From positions 1 to 15,596 of the forward strand of contig JAUWCW010000018.1 in assembly GCA_030609125.1 (NCBI GenBank): a stretch of 15,596 nt of DNA, read 5' to 3'. The notes under the pieces are model-generated. The model had not been told where the DNA came from. It saw only the letters and a list, made by a program, of their open reading frames with translations, and did no database searches. Position numbers and translations under genes: made by a program. Positions 1 through 6,823 of this stretch are shown in pieces; the stretch's first letter is position 1; each line of letters begins with the position of its first letter. This DNA comes from JAUWCW01 sp030609125 [NCBI: Candidatus Rokuibacteriota bacterium] (GTDB taxonomy: Bacteria; JAUVQV01).

Positions 1-47
1 ATTTCTACGAGCGCGTCTCGGGCGGGGGCGGGACGGAACGCAGATGA
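1..47 (+). CDS. C-terminal end of an unidentified upstream gene (partial)
   Basis: An open frame enters from the left edge and ends at a TGA at 45-47; the visible tail reads FYERVSGGGGTERR. Its stop overlaps the ATG of the next gene as ATGA, the usual sign of translational coupling inside an operon. The tail is too short to assign a family. From its neighbours it could be another LPS or glycosyltransferase gene, but that is inference only. Confidence 0.5.
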   Translation, partial: FYERVSGGGGTERR

Positions 48-1303
48 CGTCAGTTTCCGGTTCGAACGGCGACCCTCCACCCAATCTTGGCGTCAAGGTG
101 GGGCTGGCAGTGCTCTTCTTCAGCATTCCCGTCTCCATAAGCGCCATGCAGGCGGGCCTCGCCATCGCCATTCTCGGCGCCGTCTGGGACCTGGTGCACG
201 GGAGGCCTTTCCCCAGGACACCCCTCGACCTGCCGGTGGCTCTCTTCATCGCCCTGACTTTTCTCTCCGCCGCGCTGTCGGGAGATCCGGAGAACGGAAT
301 GAGGCAATTTGCCGGCAGCTGGACCGTTGCGGGTCTCTACCTCGTGGTCGGCTGGGCCCGGAACGACGCCTTTTTCCGGAGGCTCATGGCCCTGCTCTTT
401 TTCTCGGCGACGCTTATCGCCGCTTACGGCATCGTGCAGCACCTGACGGGGTCGGATCTCATCAGGCCCGAAAGCGCCCTGGAGAGTCTCGAGTACGGGG
501 GGGCCACCGTCTTTTTTCCGCGGGGCGCCTTCAGCCACTATCAGACGTTCTCTAATGTCTTCTTTCTCCTGTTCTGCCTGAGCCTTGCCCCGGCCCTGCT
601 CGTTCGATCCGGGAGGGAGCGTCTTCTGTGGATGTTCCTGTCCCTCGTCATCGGTACTGCCGTGTTCTTTACCTACACCAGGGGCATCTGGCTCGCAGCC
701 CTGGGAGCGATTGTCTTCGAAACCGCCTTCTCCGGAAAAAAGTCGGTGGCCGCAGCCGTCGCCGTCGGGGGGTCGGCCCTGCTGCTGGTCGCCCTCTCTT
801 CACCAGTGATTTCGTCGCGGGCGAGGACCATCGTCGAAGTGGAGGGGAACGTGGAGCGCTTCCTGCTCTGGGAGACGACGTGGAACATGATAATTGACTA
901 CCCCCTCCTGGGAGTGGGGGTGGGAAATTTTCAGAGGGTCCAGTCCGGCTATGTCAGGGATGAGGTTCGTATTCCCATGAGCAGGACCCACTCTCACAAC
1001 AACCTGCTTCAGGTGACCGTCGAGAGAGGGATGTTCGGTCTGTTCATCTTTCTTTGGATATGGTATCTTATTGTAAAAGAAGGGTTTCATGTGCTCTGGT
1101 CCCTGAGGAAAGAAAAGGGATCTCCATATATCCTGGTTCTTGGAAGCCTGGCAGGGATGCTGGGTTTTTTCCTCGATGGGCTTTTTCAGAACAACTTCGG
1201 CGACACGGAAGTGGTGACACTTTTCTGGATCCTGGCCGGAATCCTTATTCTGCAGAGCGGCAGGGTCCGGGAGCGCCGTCTGTCGCGCGGCGAAGGGAGA
1301 TGA
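44..1303 (+). CDS. O-antigen ligase / polymerase family membrane protein (WaaL/Wzy_C-like)
   Basis: A 419-residue polytopic inner-membrane protein with about ten or more hydrophobic segments from residue 18 to 403. The large periplasmic loop has the Wzy_C-family pattern: ERFLLWETTWNMI around 271-283, DYPLLGVGVGNFQ around 285-297, then RTHSHNNLLQ at 314-323, with a conserved His region and a TRG at 212-214 in the preceding helix. The family joins O-antigen to lipid A core, or polymerises O-units, from undecaprenyl-linked donors on the periplasmic side. The ATG overlaps the upstream stop as ATGA, and the next gene starts 1 base after this stop. The rfaE1 and kdsB neighbours favour an LPS ligase role, but sequence alone does not separate ligase from polymerase or another O-linked glycan ligase, so no symbol is given. 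Confidence 0.85.
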   Translation: MTSVSGSNGDPPPNLGVKVGLAVLFFSIPVSISAMQAGLAIAILGAVWDLVHGRPFPRTPLDLPVALFIALTFLSAALSGDPENGMRQFAGSWTVAGLYLVVGWARNDAFFRRLMALLFFSATLIAAYGIVQHLTGSDLIRPESALESLEYGGATVFFPRGAFSHYQTFSNVFFLLFCLSLAPALLVRSGRERLLWMFLSLVIGTAVFFTYTRGIWLAALGAIVFETAFSGKKSVAAAVAVGGSALLLVALSSPVISSRARTIVEVEGNVERFLLWETTWNMIIDYPLLGVGVGNFQRVQSGYVRDEVRIPMSRTHSHNNLLQVTVERGMFGLFIFLWIWYLIVKEGFHVLWSLRKEKGSPYILVLGSLAGMLGFFLDGLFQNNFGDTEVVTLFWILAGILILQSGRVRERRLSRGEGR

Positions 1304-1304
1304 C

Positions 1305-2300
1305 GTGGGCAGAGAGACGTTGAGAAGGCTTTCCAGACTTCGCAAGGTAGTTGATCGCTTTGTCGGCACGAAAGTGGTGGTTGTGGGCGACCTGATGGTG
1401 GACCGTTACTACTGGGGCATGGTGAGGCGGATATCTCCTGAAGCCCCCGTGCCGGTGGTGGAGGTGACGCGGGAGACGAAGAGTCTCGGCGGAGCGGCGA
1501 ACGTAGCCCACAACATCCGGACTCTCGGCGGTGAGCCCATGCTCTGCGGCGTGGCGGGAAGGGACCTGGCGGGAGAGTGGCTTGTGGCTGAGCTCGATCG
1601 CATCGGGGTGGACGGAAGCGGAGTGATTCTTGCGGACGGCCTGCCGACCACGGTCAAGAGCCGGGTCGTCGCTCACAGCCAGCAGGTCGTCCGCTTCGAC
1701 CGGGAAAAGAGGGGTGATTTGGATCCGCAGACGGCCCGCGATCTGGGGAGGGCGCTGGGAGAGAGATGGAAAGAGGCCCGCGGGGCGGTCGTCTCCGACT
1801 ACGCCAAGGGTGTGGTCGGGGAGAGACTCATGGACCGGATACGGCGCATCAATCGTGGAACGCGCAGGATTCCTGTGGCAGTCGACCCGAAATCGGAGTT
1901 TTTCAAGAAGTACAGGAGGGTGTCTGTGATCACGCCCAACTATGGTGAGGCGGTCGTCGCTTCCGGCCTGGGAACGAACTGGGGCGGGGGGACGGAGGGG
2001 ATCGGTTCGCGCCTGCTCTCCCTGACCGGGGCGGGAGCGGTTCTCATCACCCGCGGTGAAGACGGCATGTCCCTCTTTGAGAAGGGGCGGAAGCCGTTTC
2101 ACATCCCCACCGTAGCCAGAGAGGTCTATGACGTGACCGGCGCGGGAGACACCGTTCTCGGGACGCTCGTGCTCGCCCTCGCTGCCGGGGCCTCCATGAG
2201 AGACGCCGCCCTCCTCGCCAATGTCGCCGCCGGAGTGGTCGTCGGCGAGGTCGGGACGGTCCCCGTCACGCGCGACCAGCTCCTCGTGCATCTTTCCTGA
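1305..2300 (+). CDS. rfaE1: D-glycero-beta-D-manno-heptose-7-phosphate kinase
   Basis: A 331-residue PfkB/ribokinase-family kinase that makes heptose-1,7-bisphosphate in the ADP-heptose branch of LPS inner-core synthesis. Visible signatures are VVGDLMVDRYYWG at 26-38, RISPEAPVPVV at 42-52, GGAANVAHNI at 62-71, ITRGEDGM at 248-255, and the ATP/anion-hole motif DVTGAGD at 276-282, whose last Asp is the expected catalytic base. The start is GTG at 1305, with AAGGGAG about 5 bases upstream; an ATG at 1300 is in another frame and stops quickly. The protein ends after the kinase domain, so it lacks the nucleotidyltransferase half found in bifunctional HldE. A separate heptose-1-phosphate adenylyltransferase (HldC/RfaE2 type) is therefore expected elsewhere. 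Confidence 0.95.
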   Translation: MGRETLRRLSRLRKVVDRFVGTKVVVVGDLMVDRYYWGMVRRISPEAPVPVVEVTRETKSLGGAANVAHNIRTLGGEPMLCGVAGRDLAGEWLVAELDRIGVDGSGVILADGLPTTVKSRVVAHSQQVVRFDREKRGDLDPQTARDLGRALGERWKEARGAVVSDYAKGVVGERLMDRIRRINRGTRRIPVAVDPKSEFFKKYRRVSVITPNYGEAVVASGLGTNWGGGTEGIGSRLLSLTGAGAVLITRGEDGMSLFEKGRKPFHIPTVAREVYDVTGAGDTVLGTLVLALAAGASMRDAALLANVAAGVVVGEVGTVPVTRDQLLVHLS

Positions 2301-2320
2301 AGGGCTGGGGAAGGGTTCTC

Positions 2321-3118
2321 ATGGATGCGCGGAACAAGAGGGCGGTCATCGTCATTCCCGCCCGCTACGCTTCGAGCCGCCTGCCGGGCAAGCCCCTGAT
2401 GCCGATCGGGGGCGAGCCGATGATAGTCAGGGTCTGGAGAAGGTGCATGCAGGTTGAAGGTGTGAGCAGGGTTGTGGTTGCGACGGATGATGAGAGGATA
2501 CGAAAAGCCGTCGAGGAGGCCGGTGGCGACGCGGCCATGACCTCCCCCGGACACCCTTCGGGAACGGACCGGGTGGCCGAAGTCGCCGGGGGCATGGATT
2601 GTGAGATCGTCGTCAACGTGCAGGGAGACGAACCGTTCATTGACCCCCGGGCGGTTGAAGAGCTGATCTCGGTTTTCGGCGAGGAAGAGCCTCCCGAGGT
2701 GGCTACCATGGCGGAGCCCATCAGAAACATGAATGAGCTCCTGGACACGTCGGTGGTAAAGGTCATCTTTGGAGAGAAGGGGGACGCGGTCTATTTTTCC
2801 CGGCTGCCCGTACCCTTCCGGCAGTCTCTGTGGGAGGCGGGCCCTCGGGGTTTAAGGCTTAAGCCGGACGCCCTGCAGTCGGGCCTCCCTGAAGGCTACT
2901 ACCGCCATGTCGGGCTGTACGGCTACCGTGCGGATTTTCTCGCGGCGATGTCGGCAATGAAGCCCACCGCGGCGGAGGCGGCCGAGCAGCTCGAACAGTT
3001 GAGAATCCTGGAGAAGGGGTACCGGATCAGGGTCGTCGTCACCGATTACAGGGCCCAGGGTGTGGACACGAAAGAAGGCCTTGAAAGAGCCCGTCAGCGC
3101 GCGGAGGAAGAGGGATGA
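2321..3118 (+). CDS. kdsB: 3-deoxy-manno-octulosonate cytidylyltransferase (CMP-Kdo synthetase)
   Basis: A 265-residue cytosolic enzyme that activates Kdo with CTP to CMP-Kdo, the donor for the first core sugar on lipid A. Family motifs appear in order: IPARYASSRLPGKPL at 12-26 (nucleotide-binding loop), VVVATDD at 51-57, HPSGTDRVAEV at 78-88, NVQGDEP at 99-105 (metal and CTP site), a YYRHVGLYGYR segment near 193-203, and the C-terminal EQLEQLRILEKGY and VDTKEGLERAR. The length is normal for KdsB (about 250). The ATG follows a GGGAAGGG ribosome site, 20 bases after rfaE1. The stop overlaps the next start as ATGA at 3115-3118. Confidence 0.96.
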   Translation: MDARNKRAVIVIPARYASSRLPGKPLMPIGGEPMIVRVWRRCMQVEGVSRVVVATDDERIRKAVEEAGGDAAMTSPGHPSGTDRVAEVAGGMDCEIVVNVQGDEPFIDPRAVEELISVFGEEEPPEVATMAEPIRNMNELLDTSVVKVIFGEKGDAVYFSRLPVPFRQSLWEAGPRGLRLKPDALQSGLPEGYYRHVGLYGYRADFLAAMSAMKPTAAEAAEQLEQLRILEKGYRIRVVVTDYRAQGVDTKEGLERARQRAEEEG

Positions 3119-4785
3119 AGTCGGACGTAAAGATATCGCAGGACGCAAGCCTCCTGCCGATAGGAGATATCGCCGCAAGGGCGGGACTTCTGCCGGAAGA
3201 GGTCGAGTGCTACGGCAGCTACAAGGGCAAGGTTCGCCTTGACGCCTTTGATCGGCTCAAGGGGGAGAAGGCGGGGAAGCTTGTACTTGTTTCAGCCATT
3301 ACCCCCACTCCGGCGGGGGAGGGCAAGACGACCATGACAATCGGCCTGGGGCAGGCGCTGGGGAGGCTCGGGAAGAACGTTGCCATAGCGATCCGGGAGC
3401 CTTCTCTGGGGCCGCTTTTCGGCGTCAAGGGCGGAGCCACCGGCGGAGGGTACTCGCAGGTAGTGCCCATGGAGGAGATCAACCTGCACTTCACAGGGGA
3501 CCTCCACGCGGTGGGCGCGGCGCACAACCTCATAGCCGCTATGCTGGACAACCACATACACCAGTGGAATCACCTCGGAATCGACGCCCGCCGCGTGACG
3601 TGGCGGCGGGTGATAGACTTGAACGACCGGTCGCTGAGAAAAGTCATACTCGGCCTGGGGGGACGGACAGAGGGGATACCGCGTGAAACAGGCTTTGACA
3701 TCACCGCCGCGTCGGAGATCATGGCCATCCTCTGCCTGGCGGAGAGCATTCCCGAACTGAAGGAGAGGCTGGCGCGGATCCTGGTGGGGTACACCTTCGA
3801 CGGAACGCCGGTTACCGCCGGGGACCTGAAGGCGTCGGGAGCGGCGGCGGTGATGCTGCGGGACGCCATCCGGCCGAATCTGGTCCAGACCCTGGAGGGC
3901 GTTCCGGCCTTCGTTCACGGAGGGCCGTTCGCCAATATCGCCCACGGCTGCAACAGCGTTCTGGCGACACGCCTGGCGAACAAACTGGCCGATTACACCG
4001 TAACGGAGGCGGGGTTCGGCTTCGACCTCGGGGCGGAGAAGTTCTTCGACATCAAGTGCCGCTACGGGGGGCTCTCCCCTTCGGGCGTGGTCCTTGTCGC
4101 CACGGCGAGGGCGTTGAAGGTGCATGGGGGAGTTTCTCTCTACAAGCTCAAGGTACCGAACGTAAAAGCTGTCCGGACCGGCCTCTGCAACCTTGCCCGG
4201 CACGTGGAGAACGTGAACAAGTTCGGCGTGCCGGTTGTCGTCGCCATCAACCGGTTCACCCACGACACGAAGGACGAGATCGAAGCCATCCTCGCCGGCT
4301 GCGGCGATATCGGAGTGGAGGCCGCCGTTTCCCAGGCCTGGGCGACGGGGGGGGAGGGCAGCCTGGACCTGGCGGAGAAGGTGGTGGCCATGGCCGACGG
4401 GTTCGACGGCGAATACCGGCCGCTCTACAACTGGAAAACCACGGTGAAGCACAAGATCAAGACCATTGCCCGGGAAATATACGGAGCTGCGGAGGTGGAG
4501 TATTCGAAGAGGGCCCTCCGGCATCTTGCCCAGATAGACGACCTGGGCTACACGCACCTTCCGATATGCATGGCCAAGACCCCGAAGAGCCTCTCCGACA
4601 ACCCCGCGAAAACAGGGTGCCCCCGCAACTTCACCATCACCGTGAGAGAGATACGAGTGGCGGCGGGAGCGGGATTCCTGGTACCCATCACGGGGGACAT
4701 CCTGACCATGCCGGGGCTGCCGCGCAAGCCGCTGGCGGAGGAGATTGACCTGGACAGCAGCGGCAATATAAGCGGACTTTTCTAG
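3115..4785 (+). CDS. fhs: Formate--tetrahydrofolate ligase
   Basis: A 556-residue ATP-dependent ligase that forms 10-formyl-tetrahydrofolate from formate and THF, used in purine and formyl-Met synthesis and in the methyl branch of the Wood-Ljungdahl pathway. The P-loop TPTPAGEGKTT lies at 63-73. It is followed by REPSLGPLFGVKGGATGGGY, the METAL/folate-region MEEINLHFTGD, and GFGFDLGAEKFFDIKCR, all strongly conserved in the family. The length matches the usual 550-560 residues, with no break. Its ATG overlaps the kdsB stop by 4 bases, with GGAGGAAGAGGG just upstream. It is the last gene of the plus-strand block. Placement behind an LPS gene is unusual; a Wood-Ljungdahl or syntrophic role cannot be decided because no other pathway gene is present. 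Confidence 0.97.
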   Translation: MKSDVKISQDASLLPIGDIAARAGLLPEEVECYGSYKGKVRLDAFDRLKGEKAGKLVLVSAITPTPAGEGKTTMTIGLGQALGRLGKNVAIAIREPSLGPLFGVKGGATGGGYSQVVPMEEINLHFTGDLHAVGAAHNLIAAMLDNHIHQWNHLGIDARRVTWRRVIDLNDRSLRKVILGLGGRTEGIPRETGFDITAASEIMAILCLAESIPELKERLARILVGYTFDGTPVTAGDLKASGAAAVMLRDAIRPNLVQTLEGVPAFVHGGPFANIAHGCNSVLATRLANKLADYTVTEAGFGFDLGAEKFFDIKCRYGGLSPSGVVLVATARALKVHGGVSLYKLKVPNVKAVRTGLCNLARHVENVNKFGVPVVVAINRFTHDTKDEIEAILAGCGDIGVEAAVSQAWATGGEGSLDLAEKVVAMADGFDGEYRPLYNWKTTVKHKIKTIAREIYGAAEVEYSKRALRHLAQIDDLGYTHLPICMAKTPKSLSDNPAKTGCPRNFTITVREIRVAAGAGFLVPITGDILTMPGLPRKPLAEEIDLDSSGNISGLF

Positions 4786-4875
4786 CCCGGATTATTCACG
4801 AGTCTCCCTTCGGCTTCGCTCAGGACATGCTTTTGGCCCCTGGCTGCGTTGCGCCTTCACTCGGTCCCTTCCCCC
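4786..4875. repeat. Candidate dispersed intergenic repeat between fhs and the DUF445 gene
   Basis: This 90-base gap separates two convergent stop codons and holds no open frame. It begins CCCGGATTATTCACGAG, then has CCCTTCGGCTTCGCTCAGG and a GCTGCGTTGCGCC stretch, and ends in a C/T-rich run. These words resemble short non-coding repeats I recall from intergenic gaps of deltaproteobacterial genomes (GTGAATAATCCGGG-type). There is only one copy in this window, so repetitiveness is from recall and not shown here. No GC stem with a T-tract is evident, so it is not a standard intrinsic terminator. Confidence 0.4.
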
Positions 4876-5487
4876 CTAAAAGCGGCTGAAGTAGAAGATA
4901 AGGCTCTGGGCCGCGCCGACGAGGAGGCCGAGAAAACCGCCCACGAGCTCAATGTGGCGAAGTTCGCGGGACACCAGCCTGAACACGAGCCCTTCGAGGT
5001 CGTCAAGGTCGAGGCCGACTATCTTCTCGACCACCATTTCCCGGATGTCAAGCTCGTCGTGAAAGCGGGAGACGATGGCGTCCCGGTGCTCATCCAGTGC
5101 CTTGAGAATGCGCTCCGTGAGCCGCTCCTGGATCTGGTGGAGAACCAGCTCCATCCCCGGTAGTTTCTGCATCGCCCGGGGGACCAGGTCCCCGCTTATC
5201 AGGGCGTGAACGATGCCCTCCACCTCCTGCCGCCAGTGTATCTTTCCCAGAAGCGACGAGATCTCCCTCGAGGAGAGGATGTCGTCGGCCACGGTGGCGC
5301 CGATCTTCTCCGCCAGGTCGCGCCGCCGGCGTGGAAGCAGTCCCTGGATCTGCATCCCCCGGGGCCCCAGGGGCTTCCGGGGATGGAAGAGCATCTTGAT
5401 GGCGAGAAAATTGGTGGTCCAGCCTATGGCGGCGCCGACGAGGGGGAAAGCGAGCAGGTGCAGAAACTCAGGAAGACTCATCGTCAT
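4876..5487 (-). CDS. DUF445 family membrane protein
   Basis: A 203-residue protein with the family-defining N-terminal motif: a hydrophobic stretch at about 9-25 running into IGWTTNFLAIKMLFHPRKPL (21-40). The charged, helical central part (about 50-180) is typical of DUF445, and a second hydrophobic segment lies at 183-201. It is probably a membrane-anchored protein with both ends in the membrane; the function of the family is not established. The start is ATG at 5487, with a second ATG two codons later (5481) as an alternative; AAGG sits 6 bases upstream of 5487. The start lies inside the 3' end of tatC, a 20-base overlap, so it is the last gene of the tat operon. Confidence 0.85.
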   Translation of the reverse strand: MTMSLPEFLHLLAFPLVGAAIGWTTNFLAIKMLFHPRKPLGPRGMQIQGLLPRRRRDLAEKIGATVADDILSSREISSLLGKIHWRQEVEGIVHALISGDLVPRAMQKLPGMELVLHQIQERLTERILKALDEHRDAIVSRFHDELDIREMVVEKIVGLDLDDLEGLVFRLVSRELRHIELVGGFLGLLVGAAQSLIFYFSRF

Positions 5488-6244
5488 CGACGGCCTTGCT
5501 CTCCTTCTCCTTTTTTTTCCTTCTCAGGGACTCGGAGATGCGTACGAGCCAGATGCTGGCCTCGTAGAGGAGCATGACCGGAATGGCCATGAGGGCCTGA
5601 GAGAAGACGTCGGGCGGGGTCAACAGGGCGCCGACGAGGAAGCACAGGAGAAGCACATACTTTCTGCTGGATGCAAGCTGCGAGCCTTTCACGAACCCGA
5701 GCCGGGCGAGCACGAGCATGACCAGGGGAAGCTGAAAGACGACGCCGAAGAGAATCATGAAGAGGCAGGAGAAGGAAACGTAGGAGGCCATGGAGAGGGT
5801 GGCCTGCACGTTCACGCCGACGAACTCCAGCAGGTACTTGATGCCGAAGGGCAGAACCACGGAATAGGCGAAAACCACGCCGACGGTGAAGAGAATGGTC
5901 GAAGCGACGACGATGGGCACGAGAAACCGCTTCTCGCGCCGGTAAAGGCCGGGGGAGACGAAAGACCAGACCTGGAAAATCACCAGCGGTGACGCCAGAA
6001 GGAGGCCGGAGTAGAAGGCAAGCTTGAGATAGGTGAGAAACCCCTCGGTCATCTTGATCATGACGATGGCCGAATCCTCCCGCATCGAGCGCTGGAGGGG
6101 GACGATGAGAAAACCGAATATTTCGCGGATCTTCCAGTAGGACACCGCGAATCCCCCGGCGACACCTGCCAGAGAGATGATCAGGCGGCTTCTGAGTTCT
6201 TCGAGGTGCTGGAGAAAGGGGGTTCGGTCGTCAGTCTCCGTCAC
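5468..6244 (-). CDS. tatC: Sec-independent (twin-arginine) protein translocase subunit TatC
   Basis: A 258-residue six-helix membrane protein, the core of the receptor that binds twin-arginine signal peptides. Visible hallmarks are the N-terminal HLEELRSRL (13-21), which contacts the RR motif, the first periplasmic loop with PGLYRREKRFLVP (98-110) carrying the conserved Glu, and TPPDVFSQ (209-216) before helix 5. I place the start at GTG 6244: GAGGAGATCGAG lies just upstream, whereas an in-frame ATG at 6262, six codons earlier, has no clear ribosome site and would lengthen the overlap with tatB to 32 bases. With the GTG start the overlap is 14 bases. The C-terminal tail is very charged (RRKKKEKE, then acidic) and is encoded by a run of eight A that contains the heptamer A AAA AAG. 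Confidence 0.95.
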   Translation of the reverse strand: MTETDDRTPFLQHLEELRSRLIISLAGVAGGFAVSYWKIREIFGFLIVPLQRSMREDSAIVMIKMTEGFLTYLKLAFYSGLLLASPLVIFQVWSFVSPGLYRREKRFLVPIVVASTILFTVGVVFAYSVVLPFGIKYLLEFVGVNVQATLSMASYVSFSCLFMILFGVVFQLPLVMLVLARLGFVKGSQLASSRKYVLLLCFLVGALLTPPDVFSQALMAIPVMLLYEASIWLVRISESLRRKKKEKESKAVDDDESS

Positions 6245-6662
6245 CCTCGATCTCCTCGTCATCGGTGCCGTATATCGGAAGAGAAGGGTCCGGCCGGGGC
6301 GCGGTGGAGCTCACAGGGGAGGCTGTCCTCTCCGCGGAGTCCGGGGAAGGCGACGCGGGAGGAGGCGTCTTCCCGTCGGGCGCCACGATGTCGGGAGTCT
6401 TCTGCGGCACCGGCATCGCTTCCGGCGCGGGTTTTGCCTCCGGAGGCGGCTGCACCCGCTCCTTGATCTCGCGCAGGCGCTCTTTCTCCTCCTCAGTTTT
6501 CATGTCCACGTTGATGGAGCTGCGCATGTCCTCGAAGGCGCGCCGAAACTCGCCGTAACCCTTGCCGAGGGCCTTGGCCATCTCGGGGAGCTTCTTGGGA
6601 CCGATGACGACCAGGGCGATGACAAGAAGCACCATAATCTCCTGCATTCCGATTCCGAACAT
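6231..6662 (-). CDS. tatB: Sec-independent protein translocase subunit TatB (TatA/B family)
   Basis: A 143-residue single-pass protein that partners TatC in recognising folded Tat substrates. It starts MFGIGMQEI, continues as one transmembrane helix (about 8-20), then the GPKKLPE hinge (21-27) and an amphipathic helix to about 70. The tail (71-143) is Pro/Ala-rich, low in complexity, and ends acidic. The GP hinge and the long tail favour TatB over TatA. The ATG at 6662 has GGAGGGAGGA about 3 bases upstream and lies about 22 bases from the predicted transcription start; a longer open frame to 6797 runs through the promoter and is not credible. tatC begins inside its 3' end. No separate TatA gene is visible, so TatA is elsewhere or this protein serves both roles. 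Confidence 0.92.
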   Translation of the reverse strand: MFGIGMQEIMVLLVIALVVIGPKKLPEMAKALGKGYGEFRRAFEDMRSSINVDMKTEEEKERLREIKERVQPPPEAKPAPEAMPVPQKTPDIVAPDGKTPPPASPSPDSAERTASPVSSTAPRPDPSLPIYGTDDEEIEGDGD

Positions 6663-6690
6663 GATTCCTCCCTCCTGAAGAAACAGGGAA

Positions 6691-6719
6691 ATAGTAGGGA
6701 CATGGCGTTGAGGTGTCAA
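6691..6719 (-). promoter_or_regulatory. Sigma-70-type promoter for tatB-tatC-DUF445
   Basis: Read on the minus strand, a perfect -35 TTGACA (6719-6714) is followed by a 17-base spacer and the -10 TACTAT (6696-6691; 4 of 6 consensus bases). Transcription would start near 6684, giving a short leader of about 22 bases that carries the tatB ribosome site AGGAGGGAGGA. Confidence 0.65.
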
Positions 6720-6736
6720 GGAAAGGATGCAGATGG

Positions 6737-6764
6737 TTGACTCATCCTGCTGATACATTACCAT
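6737..6764 (+). promoter_or_regulatory. Candidate promoter for the potassium channel gene
   Basis: TTGACT (6737-6742; 5 of 6 consensus) is followed by a 16-base spacer and TACCAT (6759-6764; 4 of 6). A start near 6771 would leave a leader of about 53 bases with GGAGGGAG before the ATG at 6824. It sits back to back with the tatB promoter, the two -35 boxes being 17 bases apart. Confidence 0.4.
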
Positions 6765-6823
6765 ACAGTGAAATTCACGGTTGCACGGCCCGCCCACGGC
6801 GGTTTTGGAGGGAGAGTTGAGAG

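Noticed and set aside
1245-2291. 348-codon open frame on the minus strand across rfaE1
   Set aside because: It is a shadow of rfaE1, whose own motifs are complete and in frame.
3292-4557. 421-codon open frame on the minus strand inside fhs
   Set aside because: It is the antisense shadow of a fully intact fhs in GC-rich DNA; the product is rich in Arg, His, Pro and Gly with no recognisable domain and no ribosome site.
6663-6797. 45-codon N-terminal extension of tatB
   Set aside because: It crosses the TTGACA/TACTAT promoter and lacks a ribosome site, while ATG 6662 has a strong one and the correct TatB N-terminus.
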